Source: Acidobacteriaceae bacterium
Lineage (GTDB): Bacteria; Acidobacteriota; Terriglobia; Terriglobales; Acidobacteriaceae
Direction: 5' to 3'
Assembly: GCA_025462785.1 (NCBI GenBank)
Contig: JAOAPG010000130.1
Location: 1-42,061, forward strand
DNA: 42,061 nucleotides
Part shown: positions 8,403 through 17,273 of the stretch, piece by piece
Layout: each line of letters starts with the position of its first letter
Position numbering within the stretch: position 1 is the stretch's first letter
Translations under genes and position numbers: made by a program
The notes under the pieces: generated by a model
The model's input: the letters and a program-made list of their open reading frames with translations, nothing else
Database searches by the model: none
Told to the model about the DNA's origin: nothing

Positions 8403-9797
8403 ATGAGGCGATGCGGTTTTCGACTGATGGTGGTGTTGGTGAGCGCGGCAGGATTCTTCCTGACATTAAACGGGTGTGGTGGAAGCCCCCATTCACCCGA
8501 TTCTCAGCCCATTCAACACGTAGTGGTGATCTTTCAAGAAAATCGCACGCCTGATAACCTTTTCCAGGATCCGGTGCTGATCGCGCGTGGCGCTGATATT
8601 GTCAGTTCGGGAGTCAACTCCAAGGGGCAGGTTATTCCGCTCAGTCCCATTGACCTGGGCACGACCGGCTCCAACCCTCAGAACTACGACCTTAGCCATT
8701 CCCACCGCGCCTTCGTCTCCATGTACAACGGCGGCAAAATGGATGGAGCGGACCTAATCGGATGCTATCCAACCGCAAATTGTCCGCCAGATCCCAATCT
8801 GCAATTTAAGTATGTGAAGCCCTCAGACGTGCGACCCTACTTCCAACTCGCGGAACGGTACACGTTCGGCGATCGTATGTTTCAGACCAATCAGGGGCCC
8901 AGCTTTCCGGCACACCAATTCATCATCTCGGGCACCTCTGCACCAACGGCCACAAGCAATCTTTTCGCGGCGGAAAATACGATCGGAGGACTCATCGCGG
9001 GTTGCATTGCCTTGCCCGGAACGATCGTTGCATTAATCGATCCATCCGGCGAGGAATCATCGAGCCAGTATCCCTGCTTCGAGCACCCCACACTTACCGA
9101 TCTGCTCGATTTTACCGGCGTTTCCTGGCGCTATTACACCCCTTCAGCAGGCTCTATATGGACTGGTCCCGACGCAATCCGGCACATCTGCCAGCCGGAA
9201 ACGCGGCACCGCAAACTGGTCTGCACCGGGAGAGCCTGGAGCAATGTGATCATCCCGCAGACTAAGGTCCTGACGGACATCGCGAACAACCAACTTGCAT
9301 CTGTGAGTTGGGTAATTCCCGGCGGCAGAGCATCCGACCACGCTGAGGGCAACGACGGTTCCGGGCCGTCTTGGGTCGCTTCAATCGTGAATGCAATCGG
9401 CAACAGCCCTTATTGGTCGAACACCGCCATCATCATAACGTGGGATGACTGGGGCGGCTGGTACGATCACGTTGCGCCACCACAAGTGTTAGTGAACTGC
9501 GAGCAGTGGGGTTGCGGATACGCGTATGGATTCCGCGTGCCGTTGATCATCGTGTCTCCATACGCGAAGGCCGCTTACATTTCTCACGTCCAGCATGATT
9601 TTGGCAGCATTCTCAGATTTATCGAAGAAGATTTCGGCCTGCCCTCGCTCGGATATGCAGATAACTACGCAGACGACCTTTCCGATTGCTTTAACTTTAA
9701 CCAGACGCCTCTGAAGTTTCAGGCGATCCCGGCGCCGGTGAGTGCGGAGCAGTTTCTCAACGACCGAAGACCCTCGACCGATCCAGACGACGACTGA
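8403..9797 (+). CDS. Phosphoesterase of the phospholipase C / AcpA acid phosphatase family, lipoprotein
   Basis: The protein has 464 residues. The N-terminus (RLMVVLVSAAGFFLTLNGC) is a lipoprotein signal with the modified Cys at about residue 25. The alkaline-phosphatase-like fold motifs of Pfam Phosphoesterase (PF04185) follow: VVVIFQENRTPDNLF near residue 40 (metal-binding Glu-Asn and the catalytic Thr/Ser position), IITWDDWGGWYDHVAPP near residue 345 (metal-binding Asp and His), and RVPLIIVSPYAK with HDFGSILRFIEEDFGLP near 380-410. The family hydrolyses phospholipids or phosphomonoesters outside the cytoplasm. The exact substrate cannot be told. It is a single gene on the plus strand. Confidence 0.88.
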   Translation: MRRCGFRLMVVLVSAAGFFLTLNGCGGSPHSPDSQPIQHVVVIFQENRTPDNLFQDPVLIARGADIVSSGVNSKGQVIPLSPIDLGTTGSNPQNYDLSHSHRAFVSMYNGGKMDGADLIGCYPTANCPPDPNLQFKYVKPSDVRPYFQLAERYTFGDRMFQTNQGPSFPAHQFIISGTSAPTATSNLFAAENTIGGLIAGCIALPGTIVALIDPSGEESSSQYPCFEHPTLTDLLDFTGVSWRYYTPSAGSIWTGPDAIRHICQPETRHRKLVCTGRAWSNVIIPQTKVLTDIANNQLASVSWVIPGGRASDHAEGNDGSGPSWVASIVNAIGNSPYWSNTAIIITWDDWGGWYDHVAPPQVLVNCEQWGCGYAYGFRVPLIIVSPYAKAAYISHVQHDFGSILRFIEEDFGLPSLGYADNYADDLSDCFNFNQTPLKFQAIPAPVSAEQFLNDRRPSTDPDDD

Positions 9798-10086
9798 CTC
9801 GCGAAGATAACATTAAGATGTACGGCAGCCGATGCATATGTTCTGGTCAGAAGACATGCCGGTTGGGAGCGCTTCCGAACTACAGCTAGAGTGCCTTTAG
9901 TCTCTTCGTTCGTCAGATGTGTCCTGTAGCCCAGTCGTCTCAACTCTGCAGGGCATGCCGGCTAGATTCGCTCGATGAAATCATCAAGCGATCCGAAGAG
10001 AGTTCCCAGACAACGGCACTTGCGCAGCAAACATCTAGTGGATGAGCCTTCGGACAGCAGGAGGCGGGAAATTTGAAGGAGGGGCT

Positions 10087-10323
10087 ATGGCAACGTGCGA
10101 GGTTTGTGGGAACGAATATGACAAGAGTTTTGAGCTGATCGCCGCCGGCGCGCGGCATACGTTCGACAGCTTTGAATGCGCGATCCAGGCCATCGCCCCT
10201 GTCTGCGAGCATTGCAAATGCAAGGTCATCGGGCATGGAGTTGAAGTCAAAGGTCAATTCTTCTGCTGTGCACATTGCGCGAGATCTGCAACCTCGGCCG
10301 ATGTTAAAGACCGCGCGGCCTGA
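10087..10323 (+). CDS. Small Cys-rich metal-binding hypothetical protein
   Basis: The protein has 78 residues. An ATG at 10087 with GGAGG directly upstream (about 10078) is preferred over the ATG at 10042, because the translation then begins MATCEVCGNEYDKSFEL. It has two CxxC pairs (CEVC at residues 4-7 and CEHC near residue 40) plus FFCCAHC near residue 60, resembling TRASH/YHS-like treble-clef zinc sites. The layout suggests a small metal-binding or nucleic-acid-associated protein; the function is unknown. Confidence 0.7.
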   Translation: MATCEVCGNEYDKSFELIAAGARHTFDSFECAIQAIAPVCEHCKCKVIGHGVEVKGQFFCCAHCARSATSADVKDRAA

Positions 10324-10664
10324 GCGACCGACCTCTCAATCGCACAAAACAAGTATCCGGAAATTCGGTCCGAGGATTACAGCTGCAGGGCTCGAGAAAT
10401 TACGGGAGCACGGTGCAGCGATTCAGCGTGCCTCAGCGTCAAGCGATTTCAGGAAGTCTAGCAAGAATCGAAGGGACTACAGACCGGCCGTAGTCGCCTT
10501 CGGGAGAGGTATCGCTGCATCAAGGACATACACGAACTGGACGGGGCGGTTAACAAAGCGATTGGGTTTTCGGTCTGACGGAGTTCATTCGCGTGGATGC
10601 TGGCGCCGCACACCGGACGCAAAATCGCGGAGCGCTTGGTAGTACTGTCTCTTTAGCTTTTGCT
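10324..10664. other. Intergenic region between convergent transcription units
   Basis: These 341 bases lie between the small Cys-rich gene and the terminator of the minus-strand sulfolactate unit. I see no supported gene. A short palindrome (TTAGC-TTTT-GCTAA) at about 10653-10666 abuts the terminator's A-run. Confidence 0.35.
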
Positions 10665-10701
10665 AAAAAAAAACCCAAGCCACCAAATTGGTGGTTTGGG
10701 T
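10665..10701 (-). terminator. Rho-independent terminator of the sulfolactate-unit operon
   Basis: Read on the minus strand, a 14-bp stem (ACCCAAACCACCAA pairing with TTGGTGGCTTGGGT, one G-U pair; the single central base widens to a 5-nt loop if the inner A-T pairs open) is followed by nine U residues (A-run 10665-10673 on the plus strand). It lies 45 bases after the stop codon of the AAA ATPase gene, the last gene of the minus-strand unit. Confidence 0.88.
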
Positions 10702-10745
10702 CTCTCTTGAAAAAGCGAATTACTGCGAGCACTTACAGCATGTGT

Positions 10746-12776
10746 TCAATCACGAGCCTTCCAGGGCTTGCAAATATAGTCCCGAGGGCGGTTACCACCA
10801 TTGCAGCGCCTCCGTCCGCCTTCAGGCCGCAGGCCTTGTAGTTCTGCATGGAATTCCAGCAGCACTCTCGCGGCTTTGAGAGGTTCGCTGGCGTCTCCCT
10901 CATTACTTCGAGGAACCCTCTCATGAAGTTCCACCTGGTTGGGACACTGTTTGGCCACGTCATGAACGATGGCACCGGAAATTTGCCTCTCCCGCAAAGC
11001 GTGACCTCTGATGAGCGCGCGATCACAAATGAGATTGATCAAGCGCGGAATGCCCTGCGCGTAACAGTTAACGGCCGCGACGCCCTGATCGCTAAAGACT
11101 GGACTCGACTGTGGACCATCGAGGGCCAGCTCAATTCGGGAAGTGATATATTTGCCGGTTTCCGCCTGATCGAACGCCTGAAGTCGACAGTCAACTTCGA
11201 TTCGGCTCCGCAACTCCCGGAATTCACCCAGCATAAGGCTTTGCTCCACCTGTGGAGTCCCCATAACTACAATCTGCAGTTTTGCGTCCTGCACTGGTAA
11301 GGTCGCCAGGAGCTGAATTTCACGCCAGGTATTCAGCGAAAGCTCATGCGCTTCGTCTATGAATAGGACACCTTGGTCGGGTGGGTCATCCAAATCGGGT
11401 CTCTGTGCTGTTTGTAACTCGTCTCGTTGCGATTGCGACGGACTATTCGACTTCAAGATGTCACCCGGACGCAAATATTGGCCGGGCAGGTACTCGGCGG
11501 AGATGCCCGCGGATTTCAGCATCTCCACTAGGCAAGCGGACAGCAGGGTTTTCCCTGTTCCGGGCTCGCCGGTAAGCCGCATCACCCGCTCCTGCCGTAA
11601 AAGCCCCGAGTACAGATTTGCCAGTGCGGCCGAATGAGTTGACGTAAAGCACAGACATGCAGTGTCGGGCGAGGCATCGAACGGGGCTCGCTTAAAGTGA
11701 TAAAAGCGGATGTAGGAGTTTGAACCAGCGGCGTGGCGCTTCTCCATCCCGGCTGACGCAGTGCTTACGTGCTCTTTGTCGGCTGCCTCGGCCACATGCT
11801 TCCCTGCGTCTGGGTTCGGCCGAGCGACGTCGCCTGTAGTCTCAAGCGGTTGGAGATCCCCGATCACTTCTTGCAGAATGTCCGGATCCACACGCTCCCT
11901 ACCAACTGCGGTCAGCAACAGCAAGGCATTGAAGCAAATGGTATTGATCTCACGCGGCACGCCATGGCTTACTTCCCAGATACGTTTCAGTGCCGCCGGC
12001 GTGAACAGTGGCTGCCCGTGGTACCCGGCAATCTTGAGGCGGTGTTCGATATAGCTGTTCGTCTCATCCATATCAAGAGGTTGGAGGGTCTTAACGATCA
12101 AGATCCGTTGCTGAAGCTGTGCGAGTTCCGGCGCGGCCAGCTTTTTGGCCAGTTGCGGCTGCCCTGCCAACACGATTTGCAGCAATTTTTCAAAAGGAGT
12201 TTCGAAGTTCGACAGCAAACGCACGGCTTCGAGCACTGACGTACTGAGCGTTTGGGCCTCGTCGATAACAACAATCGTCCTACGACCCCTCCTCCGCTCT
12301 TGGATTAACAGTCGATTGATAGCATCCTGTACCTGGACCACATCTGAATCGTGCAATTCGCTCCCTAGTTCCAGCGCCAGATAACGCAGGAAGTCTCGTG
12401 CATCTCCCTGAAGCTGGAACAGAAATGCCGTATGGGCCATTCGCTTGAAGTGCTCCAGGACATCAAAGAGTATGGTTGTCTTGCCCATTCCCGGCGGCGC
12501 GATCAATGCCTGGAAACCCATCCCGCATTCAAGGCCCACAATCAGTGACGCTCGCGCCTCCGCATGGCTGCGGCTTAGATACAGGTAGCGCGGGTTGGGC
12601 GTGAATCCGAACGGATTGTCTTGAACCCCGAGCTTCTCAAAGACAATGCTCGCGCTTCCGAATGATGTTGTCGAGACATTCCGCTGCCGCAAACTGGCTT
12701 CATTTACAGCAGGCTGTGTTATGGCCGGCTGCGAGGACGGTGCGGATATCGGTCCTATTGAGATAAGCTTTGTCAC
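10746..12776 (-). CDS. Double-module ExeA/GspA-like AAA ATPase
   Basis: The protein has 676 residues in two tandem ATPase modules of the ExeA / polysaccharide-locus secretion-ATPase type. Module 1 (about 45-320) has Walker A APPGMGKTT and Walker B RTIVVIDEAQ. Module 2 (about 355-620) has Walker A GEPGTGKTL and Walker B GVLFIDEAHELS. Each starts with the family block of Phe-rich, Arg-rich and Tyr/Cys-L segments (NPFGFTPNPRYLYLSRSHAE; APFDASPDTACLCFTSTH). The usual protein has one such module, so this is an internal duplication or fusion. The first 45 residues are low-complexity, so the GTG start at 12776 is uncertain. The last about 25 residues are Arg-rich and atypical, and a different frame over the same bases looks more protein-like. 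It is the last gene of the unit and could energise export or assembly. Confidence 0.85.
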   Translation of the reverse strand: MTKLISIGPISAPSSQPAITQPAVNEASLRQRNVSTTSFGSASIVFEKLGVQDNPFGFTPNPRYLYLSRSHAEARASLIVGLECGMGFQALIAPPGMGKTTILFDVLEHFKRMAHTAFLFQLQGDARDFLRYLALELGSELHDSDVVQVQDAINRLLIQERRRGRRTIVVIDEAQTLSTSVLEAVRLLSNFETPFEKLLQIVLAGQPQLAKKLAAPELAQLQQRILIVKTLQPLDMDETNSYIEHRLKIAGYHGQPLFTPAALKRIWEVSHGVPREINTICFNALLLLTAVGRERVDPDILQEVIGDLQPLETTGDVARPNPDAGKHVAEAADKEHVSTASAGMEKRHAAGSNSYIRFYHFKRAPFDASPDTACLCFTSTHSAALANLYSGLLRQERVMRLTGEPGTGKTLLSACLVEMLKSAGISAEYLPGQYLRPGDILKSNSPSQSQRDELQTAQRPDLDDPPDQGVLFIDEAHELSLNTWREIQLLATLPVQDAKLQIVVMGTPQVEQSLMLGEFRELRSRIEVDCRLQAFDQAETGKYITSRIELALDGPQSSPVFSDQGVAAVNCYAQGIPRLINLICDRALIRGHALRERQISGAIVHDVAKQCPNQVELHERVPRSNEGDASEPLKAARVLLEFHAELQGLRPEGGRRRCNGGNRPRDYICKPWKARD

Positions 12777-12832
12777 GGGGATTGACTACTAACGACGCGG
12801 ATACTGGACGCTGGGAAGTGAGTTGTATGTAT

Positions 12833-14116
12833 TCAACGGACCTGCGTCTTCCAAAACTTCTTTTTCCCCTCTTGAGGCGATACAACTGCAACTATGTTTC
12901 TGCGGGTACGCAAAGACCTCCCTAGCAGGCGCCTTCCTAATTCGACGATACGGTTTATCGAGAAGGGTAATAGCGGTAATAGATCGTCCTTTGCAAGGTA
13001 CGCCATTTCGTCAATGCCTCGAAGTGAGTGAAGCCATTCTCTGACAGTTATATTTCCCTCCCTGCGGTAACGATAAGTGGATACCAGGTCGAGATCTTCA
13101 GCAATCCACTTGCGGCCGGGCACGATAGTAGCGGATGGTAATGGCTGTTTTGTAAGATCCAGATAAAGGGCACGCACGACGTCCATTCCGTTACTGGCAG
13201 CAAAAAGGCGAAAGGTTGCACCTATTCGTGGGTTAATATCTAAAACCTTATATTGCCCATCACGAGCATCATAGCGATATCCAATGTCAAGGATCCCTCT
13301 ATATCCGATGCTTTTCATAAAACGCCTGGTGGTGTTCTCAACCTCTTCATTTGGAAGGCAAATTCCCAGACTCGTCGAACCCGTATGCACTGGACATTGC
13401 CGAAGCTTCTTCCCAGTGAATCCGGCTAAGCAATCCGACTCGGCATTAAAATACCCGTTGAACATCCAGACTGTATCGTCCCCACCTGGAATATATTCCT
13501 GAATCATTAGATTTGGACATTGCGGGTCCTCAGCGGCCTCGTAGGCCTGCACGAGCTCGCGTCGGCTTGAAGCTACAAACATCTTCTTTCCAGTTCGTTT
13601 CCAGAGGCGGAAGCCGTCAATTCCTTTGAGCATAACCGGGAACAAAGCTCGCTCAACAAACTCCAACACATCTTGTTTTGATTCTGGAAAAACAGCTTCC
13701 GGAGTTGGAATGCCATGTTTCTTTGCCAGAAAGAACATTTCTTGCTTGCTTGACAGAGCGTAAACCAAAGCGGCGCTTTGGTCTGGGAGCAGGAACACAT
13801 CTCGTAGCTGAGTGACGTTCTCCGCAACGAAGATGGCCGCTTGATCAGTGGTGGGAATAAGTATCGGGCGGCGTCGAAGGGTGCGGCTTAGGTCGTGTAA
13901 AAACTCAAGAGTCTCTCGAGTGGTATGTTTCTCCATGTCCCAGGTGGTGTTGCCACGACAGTGTCTAGAAAACGCACAAGGAACAAACACATGTGGATCA
14001 ATGCAATATACAGGTACTCCCATTCGTCCAAGGCTTCGGGCAATGCCTAACGGCCCATGGTCCTTCGACATTAGTATTAGGACCGGTGTTGAGGTGTCCT
14101 TGATGTGCATTCGCAT
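12833..14116 (-). CDS. ATP-grasp carboxylate-amine/thiol ligase
   Basis: The protein has 427 residues. The N-terminal pre-ATP-grasp segment (PVLILMSKDHGPLGIARSLG) is followed by the ATP-grasp core at about 115-310: ATP-binding Lys in PVMLKGIDGF, the hinge IQEYIPGGDD, and the Mg-binding residues of DIGYRYD and VLDINPRIGAT. Family enzymes make an acyl-phosphate from a carboxylate and couple it to an amine or other nucleophile; a D-aspartate-ligase-like subgroup is closest by eye. The ATG overlaps the ComB-family stop codon by one base (TAATG), which implies translational coupling. I infer that it ligates sulfolactate, or an acceptor that later receives it. Base composition looks more AT-rich than in the neighbours. 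Confidence 0.85.
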   Translation of the reverse strand: MRMHIKDTSTPVLILMSKDHGPLGIARSLGRMGVPVYCIDPHVFVPCAFSRHCRGNTTWDMEKHTTRETLEFLHDLSRTLRRRPILIPTTDQAAIFVAENVTQLRDVFLLPDQSAALVYALSSKQEMFFLAKKHGIPTPEAVFPESKQDVLEFVERALFPVMLKGIDGFRLWKRTGKKMFVASSRRELVQAYEAAEDPQCPNLMIQEYIPGGDDTVWMFNGYFNAESDCLAGFTGKKLRQCPVHTGSTSLGICLPNEEVENTTRRFMKSIGYRGILDIGYRYDARDGQYKVLDINPRIGATFRLFAASNGMDVVRALYLDLTKQPLPSATIVPGRKWIAEDLDLVSTYRYRREGNITVREWLHSLRGIDEMAYLAKDDLLPLLPFSINRIVELGRRLLGRSLRTRRNIVAVVSPQEGKKKFWKTQVR

Positions 14117-14844
14117 TACCTAACGCTAAGGAGTTCGTCGCTGACTGCAACAATCTCGTGGTTGTCAACAGTGCACACCGACTTGACATCGTTGATGTTC
14201 GAGAGAATGAAGTGGAGATCGTCGAGCTGGTTGGTATTCTTTAGATACTCGACACTGTTACTAACGAGGAAGGCTGTGAGTGGCAGCTTCCGCCAGCGCT
14301 GAATAAGCATGGCTGTGCCTTCATCTCCCGGTGTGTGACCGGATCTCAGGATTCGCGCAGCAATCCGGGCGCAACACAGCTGGTCTTCTTCCCGAAACTC
14401 TTCTCTGCTGCCTGCGCCAATAACGGCTACTCTCTCGTGATTGGCAGCAACATAACTTGCAACTGCGGCGTAGTTCCGGAGGCAGGCGATGTACACGGCT
14501 GGGGCGACCTGTGCGTTGTGGATGAGCTTCGTTCCCGAGCTCGAGAGGACGATCACAGGGCGGTCCACGTCCGTGCGTCCAGCCAGTTTTGCCGGACTGT
14601 TGTTCATATCGAAAAGCGCTGGCATCTCTCCTGCGACTTCACCCATCAGCAACGGATTGGGCAGGCGTTCGGCCAACAGATACGCATCGTCGAGGGATGC
14701 AACAGCGAAGCAGCGACGACCGAGTGCAAGCGCAGTCACAAGAGTCGTGGTTGCGCGAATCACATCCACCGCAATTACCGCGAATCCCCGTTCACCGTAT
14801 TTGGCAGCACTGTCGGGTAGATAATCGATACACACTGTTTTCAC
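14116..14844 (-). CDS. comB: 2-phosphosulfolactate phosphatase (ComB family)
   Basis: The protein has 242 residues, the usual family length. The GTG start at 14844 has GGAG seven bases upstream. Family landmarks are VIAVDVIRATTTLVTALALG near residue 25, the GEVAGEMP and FDMNNSPA segments at about 68-85, and RPVIVLSSSGTK near residue 97 followed by VIGAGSREEFREEDQLCCA near 140. ComB hydrolyses (2R)-2-phospho-3-sulfolactate to 3-sulfolactate in the cytoplasm with Mg2+. The preceding gene encodes the synthase that makes its substrate, and the next gene, an ATP-grasp ligase, overlaps its stop codon. Confidence 0.92.
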   Translation of the reverse strand: MKTVCIDYLPDSAAKYGERGFAVIAVDVIRATTTLVTALALGRRCFAVASLDDAYLLAERLPNPLLMGEVAGEMPALFDMNNSPAKLAGRTDVDRPVIVLSSSGTKLIHNAQVAPAVYIACLRNYAAVASYVAANHERVAVIGAGSREEFREEDQLCCARIAARILRSGHTPGDEGTAMLIQRWRKLPLTAFLVSNSVEYLKNTNQLDDLHFILSNINDVKSVCTVDNHEIVAVSDELLSVR

Positions 14845-14880
14845 GTTTGTCTCCTGTACTACGTGCTCGCGGCATTGGCA

Positions 14881-15708
14881 TCAAGCTGATCGCTGACCAG
14901 CAGCGCGGGGCCGCAAATTGTCTTTCGCAAAGGCGTCGGAGTGCAGGCCACGCCTGTAAATTTCGACGCGCAGAAGCTCCTCAAGCCTGACATTGCAGAG
15001 ATGGACCTGGGGACCAAAATGGTCCAACAATGCGAATTGGCTGGGCTTATTTGGCGCTTCGAACATGACTGTGGGAAGTCCGAACGCGTTCATGAACCGA
15101 TCAGCAAATTCAGGATTGAAGTCGCCCTGCTCATTGAACAATCCGACCCCGCGAGCGCTCTCCCTCGCCTCCACTACCAATTGGACTGCGCCCGCATCCA
15201 GCCATCTCTTCCCCTGGTCGATCAAGATTTCGACGACGTCCTCACTAAAAGCTCCCCCGTGCTTTTTCCCAAGCTCAAACTGGACTTCGAGGCCTCTTTC
15301 GCGAGCCATGTTAACGACCTGGGTGGGCGAGAGGTGAAGAACCGAAAAACCTTCGCCTGCTTCCATGCGTGTCACGCCCAGTTCTGCGCACAGATCCAAA
15401 TATGCAGGTAGCTGTTTCTGTGCTACTGCGATCTCAAACGGCCCGCCCCCCGTGACAGTCGGGACCGCATGTCGCCGTGCTGCGGCCAGCTTGCGTTGCG
15501 TGGCCGTTTCTTTCGCGATCAGCCAACATGCCATTGAGATCTTGAGAATTGACATCAAATGCGAACTTTGCTCGAGGTGGCTTTCTACGGTTGCAGGGTC
15601 ATAGCCTGGATCGAATGGACTGGTGCAGGCTGGCAGGTGGGCGACACCTATTAAGTCGAGATAATCATGGGTGTGTAGTTCCTGGCGGATCAGATGTGTG
15701 TTGGACAT
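14881..15708 (-). CDS. comA: Phosphosulfolactate synthase (ComA family)
   Basis: The protein has 275 residues. An AAGGAGGT ribosome site stands 10 bases before the ATG at 15708. The TIM-barrel landmarks of ComA are present in order: the LKISMACWLI strand near residue 55, TVTGGGPFEIA near 85, GVTRMEAGEGFSVLHL near 110, FELGKKHGGAF near 144, VVEARESARGVG near 178 and VMFEAPNKPSQFALLDHFG near 212. The family adds sulfite to phosphoenolpyruvate to give (2R)-phosphosulfolactate, the first step of archaeal coenzyme M synthesis and of sulfolactate formation in Bacillus spores. No later coenzyme M genes are seen in the window, so sulfolactate itself is the likely product. Confidence 0.93.
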   Translation of the reverse strand: MSNTHLIRQELHTHDYLDLIGVAHLPACTSPFDPGYDPATVESHLEQSSHLMSILKISMACWLIAKETATQRKLAAARRHAVPTVTGGGPFEIAVAQKQLPAYLDLCAELGVTRMEAGEGFSVLHLSPTQVVNMARERGLEVQFELGKKHGGAFSEDVVEILIDQGKRWLDAGAVQLVVEARESARGVGLFNEQGDFNPEFADRFMNAFGLPTVMFEAPNKPSQFALLDHFGPQVHLCNVRLEELLRVEIYRRGLHSDAFAKDNLRPRAAGQRSA

Positions 15709-15886
15709 TATCGTTAAGACCTCCTTGTCTCATGTTCACATTGGCACCGATATGGACCTTGGTACACGATGCCGCGCACTGTAACTCTCTATCAGTGGCA
15801 CACGTACCGCTTGCGCTGGCGGTATCTGTATTTCTAAATAGATGAGGATCCAGAATTATGGCGCAATCCACAACGCCCGTTCGGCT

Positions 15887-17263
15887 CTAGTTCTTATTGG
15901 CCGCTGGTTCTGTACACACCATAGTGGACTCAGCGTCAGCAGACTGTGACACACTGCAGCTGTGAAGTTCGAGGCACTGCAGGGGTGAACATGGATAGAG
16001 AAATACTCTAAGACGGCGTTTGGGCTGTTGCTCGTGACTGACGGCCTTTATAACCTCTTGCCACGAGGAAACCACATTGATGCCAGCTACTGTGGCCGGC
16101 AATTGTGCGGCGCGATTGTCCGGGCAGTACAACCAAATTGGGTTCGGCGACGTCCTTCTCTGGCTCACAACCCTCCGCAGCACTCGCCGTGAACGACGCG
16201 CAACGGTTCTGATCATCTGATCAAGGCTCATGCGCGCGAATCGTTCCGCTTTCCGCCGTAAGGCGCGGAAATCATGGGGTGCTGTCAAGGGGAAAAGGTG
16301 GTGCTTGCCCACACCCTCGCTGCACGATGCTATAGCTATTCGAGAGACACCGGGAAGAGCGGAGCGCTGCAGGGGGGTCATCCCCTTCATCTGCGCGAAA
16401 GTCAAGCTTGCATCATTCGGATACGCATTGCTCAGAATCACATCTGCCACGTCGGGAGCGGGAGCTGTGTACATCTTTCGCCACGATGCCACGGCGTCCG
16501 GATGGTAAGACAAATAGTCGCCGGAGTACATGCAAACAACTTCTCGGTCTGCATTAATAAGGAGAGAGATCATTGTCGTGACGTGAAGCAGTCGCGCAAT
16601 CTCATCCAGGTCCCTGCGGAAGTTGCTCGCTCGCGTATCACCCCATCCAATGCTGGCATGGCGAGAGTGCAACCGGGTGATAGATTGCCCTCCCAGTACT
16701 CCTAACACGAGTTTGGAGCCTCCACCGAATCCCGCCGTGTGGTTGGGGTAAACACCTCCTATTCCGAATACAAAATCCCCAGCCACAACCTCCTTGTTAA
16801 CGGTCACTGGGGTGCCGAAACTGGTGGTTCCGATCGTGACAAGACCATTGCGATGATCATGAGGAATTACGCGACACTCGGCCGCCGCCTCAGCGCCAAC
16901 CTTCTTGAAGATACCGTCTGCGGTAATTGAAGCGTGCATCCCGGACGCCACTACAATGGTCACGTTCCTCAATGAGACTCCCGCATCTCGCAATTGTGAT
17001 AGGACGAACGGCATGATTCGAGAGACGGGGGTTGGCCTGTTTAGGTCATCAACGATGATGACCGGACGCATTCGTCCGGCACAAAGCCGCCGCAGGGGCG
17101 CTTGGTTGGTGGGACACTCAAGGCACGCGGTGATCTGATCGTCGCTGAGCAGAGGTGGAGTTTGCGGCCAGAAAACATCCACTTCCCATTCGTCCGGGAC
17201 CGGCAAGTCGAGCAGGCGATCGCCATACCAAGCAGCCGTTCGCAGTTGAAAAGCGGGTGACAT
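15887..17263 (-). CDS. LarA-like nickel-pincer 2-hydroxyacid racemase/epimerase homologue
   Basis: The protein has 458 residues from the ATG at 17263, 10 bases after the upstream stop; the frame is open further upstream but there overlaps the methyltransferase gene. It has the DUF2088/LarA_N fold signals: VDDLNRPTP near residue 72 (LarA Asp and Arg), ASGMHAS (His110), PNHTAGFGGGSK (His175 and Lys184, the lysine that would hold the pincer cofactor) and TRLHSRH (His199 or His202, nickel ligand). The active-site His before AGF is shifted by one residue from the common H-x-x-A-G-F spacing, and the C-terminal third is divergent. LarA enzymes invert 2-hydroxyacids by hydride transfer. The context suggests sulfolactate as substrate. 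The cofactor genes larB, larC and larE are not in the window. Confidence 0.8.
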   Translation of the reverse strand: MSPAFQLRTAAWYGDRLLDLPVPDEWEVDVFWPQTPPLLSDDQITACLECPTNQAPLRRLCAGRMRPVIIVDDLNRPTPVSRIMPFVLSQLRDAGVSLRNVTIVVASGMHASITADGIFKKVGAEAAAECRVIPHDHRNGLVTIGTTSFGTPVTVNKEVVAGDFVFGIGGVYPNHTAGFGGGSKLVLGVLGGQSITRLHSRHASIGWGDTRASNFRRDLDEIARLLHVTTMISLLINADREVVCMYSGDYLSYHPDAVASWRKMYTAPAPDVADVILSNAYPNDASLTFAQMKGMTPLQRSALPGVSRIAIASCSEGVGKHHLFPLTAPHDFRALRRKAERFARMSLDQMIRTVARRSRRVLRRVVSQRRTSPNPIWLYCPDNRAAQLPATVAGINVVSSWQEVIKAVSHEQQPKRRLRVFLYPCSPLQCLELHSCSVSQSADAESTMVCTEPAANKN

Positions 17264-17273
17264 TTGTTTTACT

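Noticed and set aside
14881..15708. Coenzyme M biosynthesis as the meaning of ComA/ComB
   Set aside because: No sulfolactate dehydrogenase (ComC) or ComDE-like genes are present in the window; sulfolactate as an end product or building block fits better, although genes elsewhere cannot be excluded.
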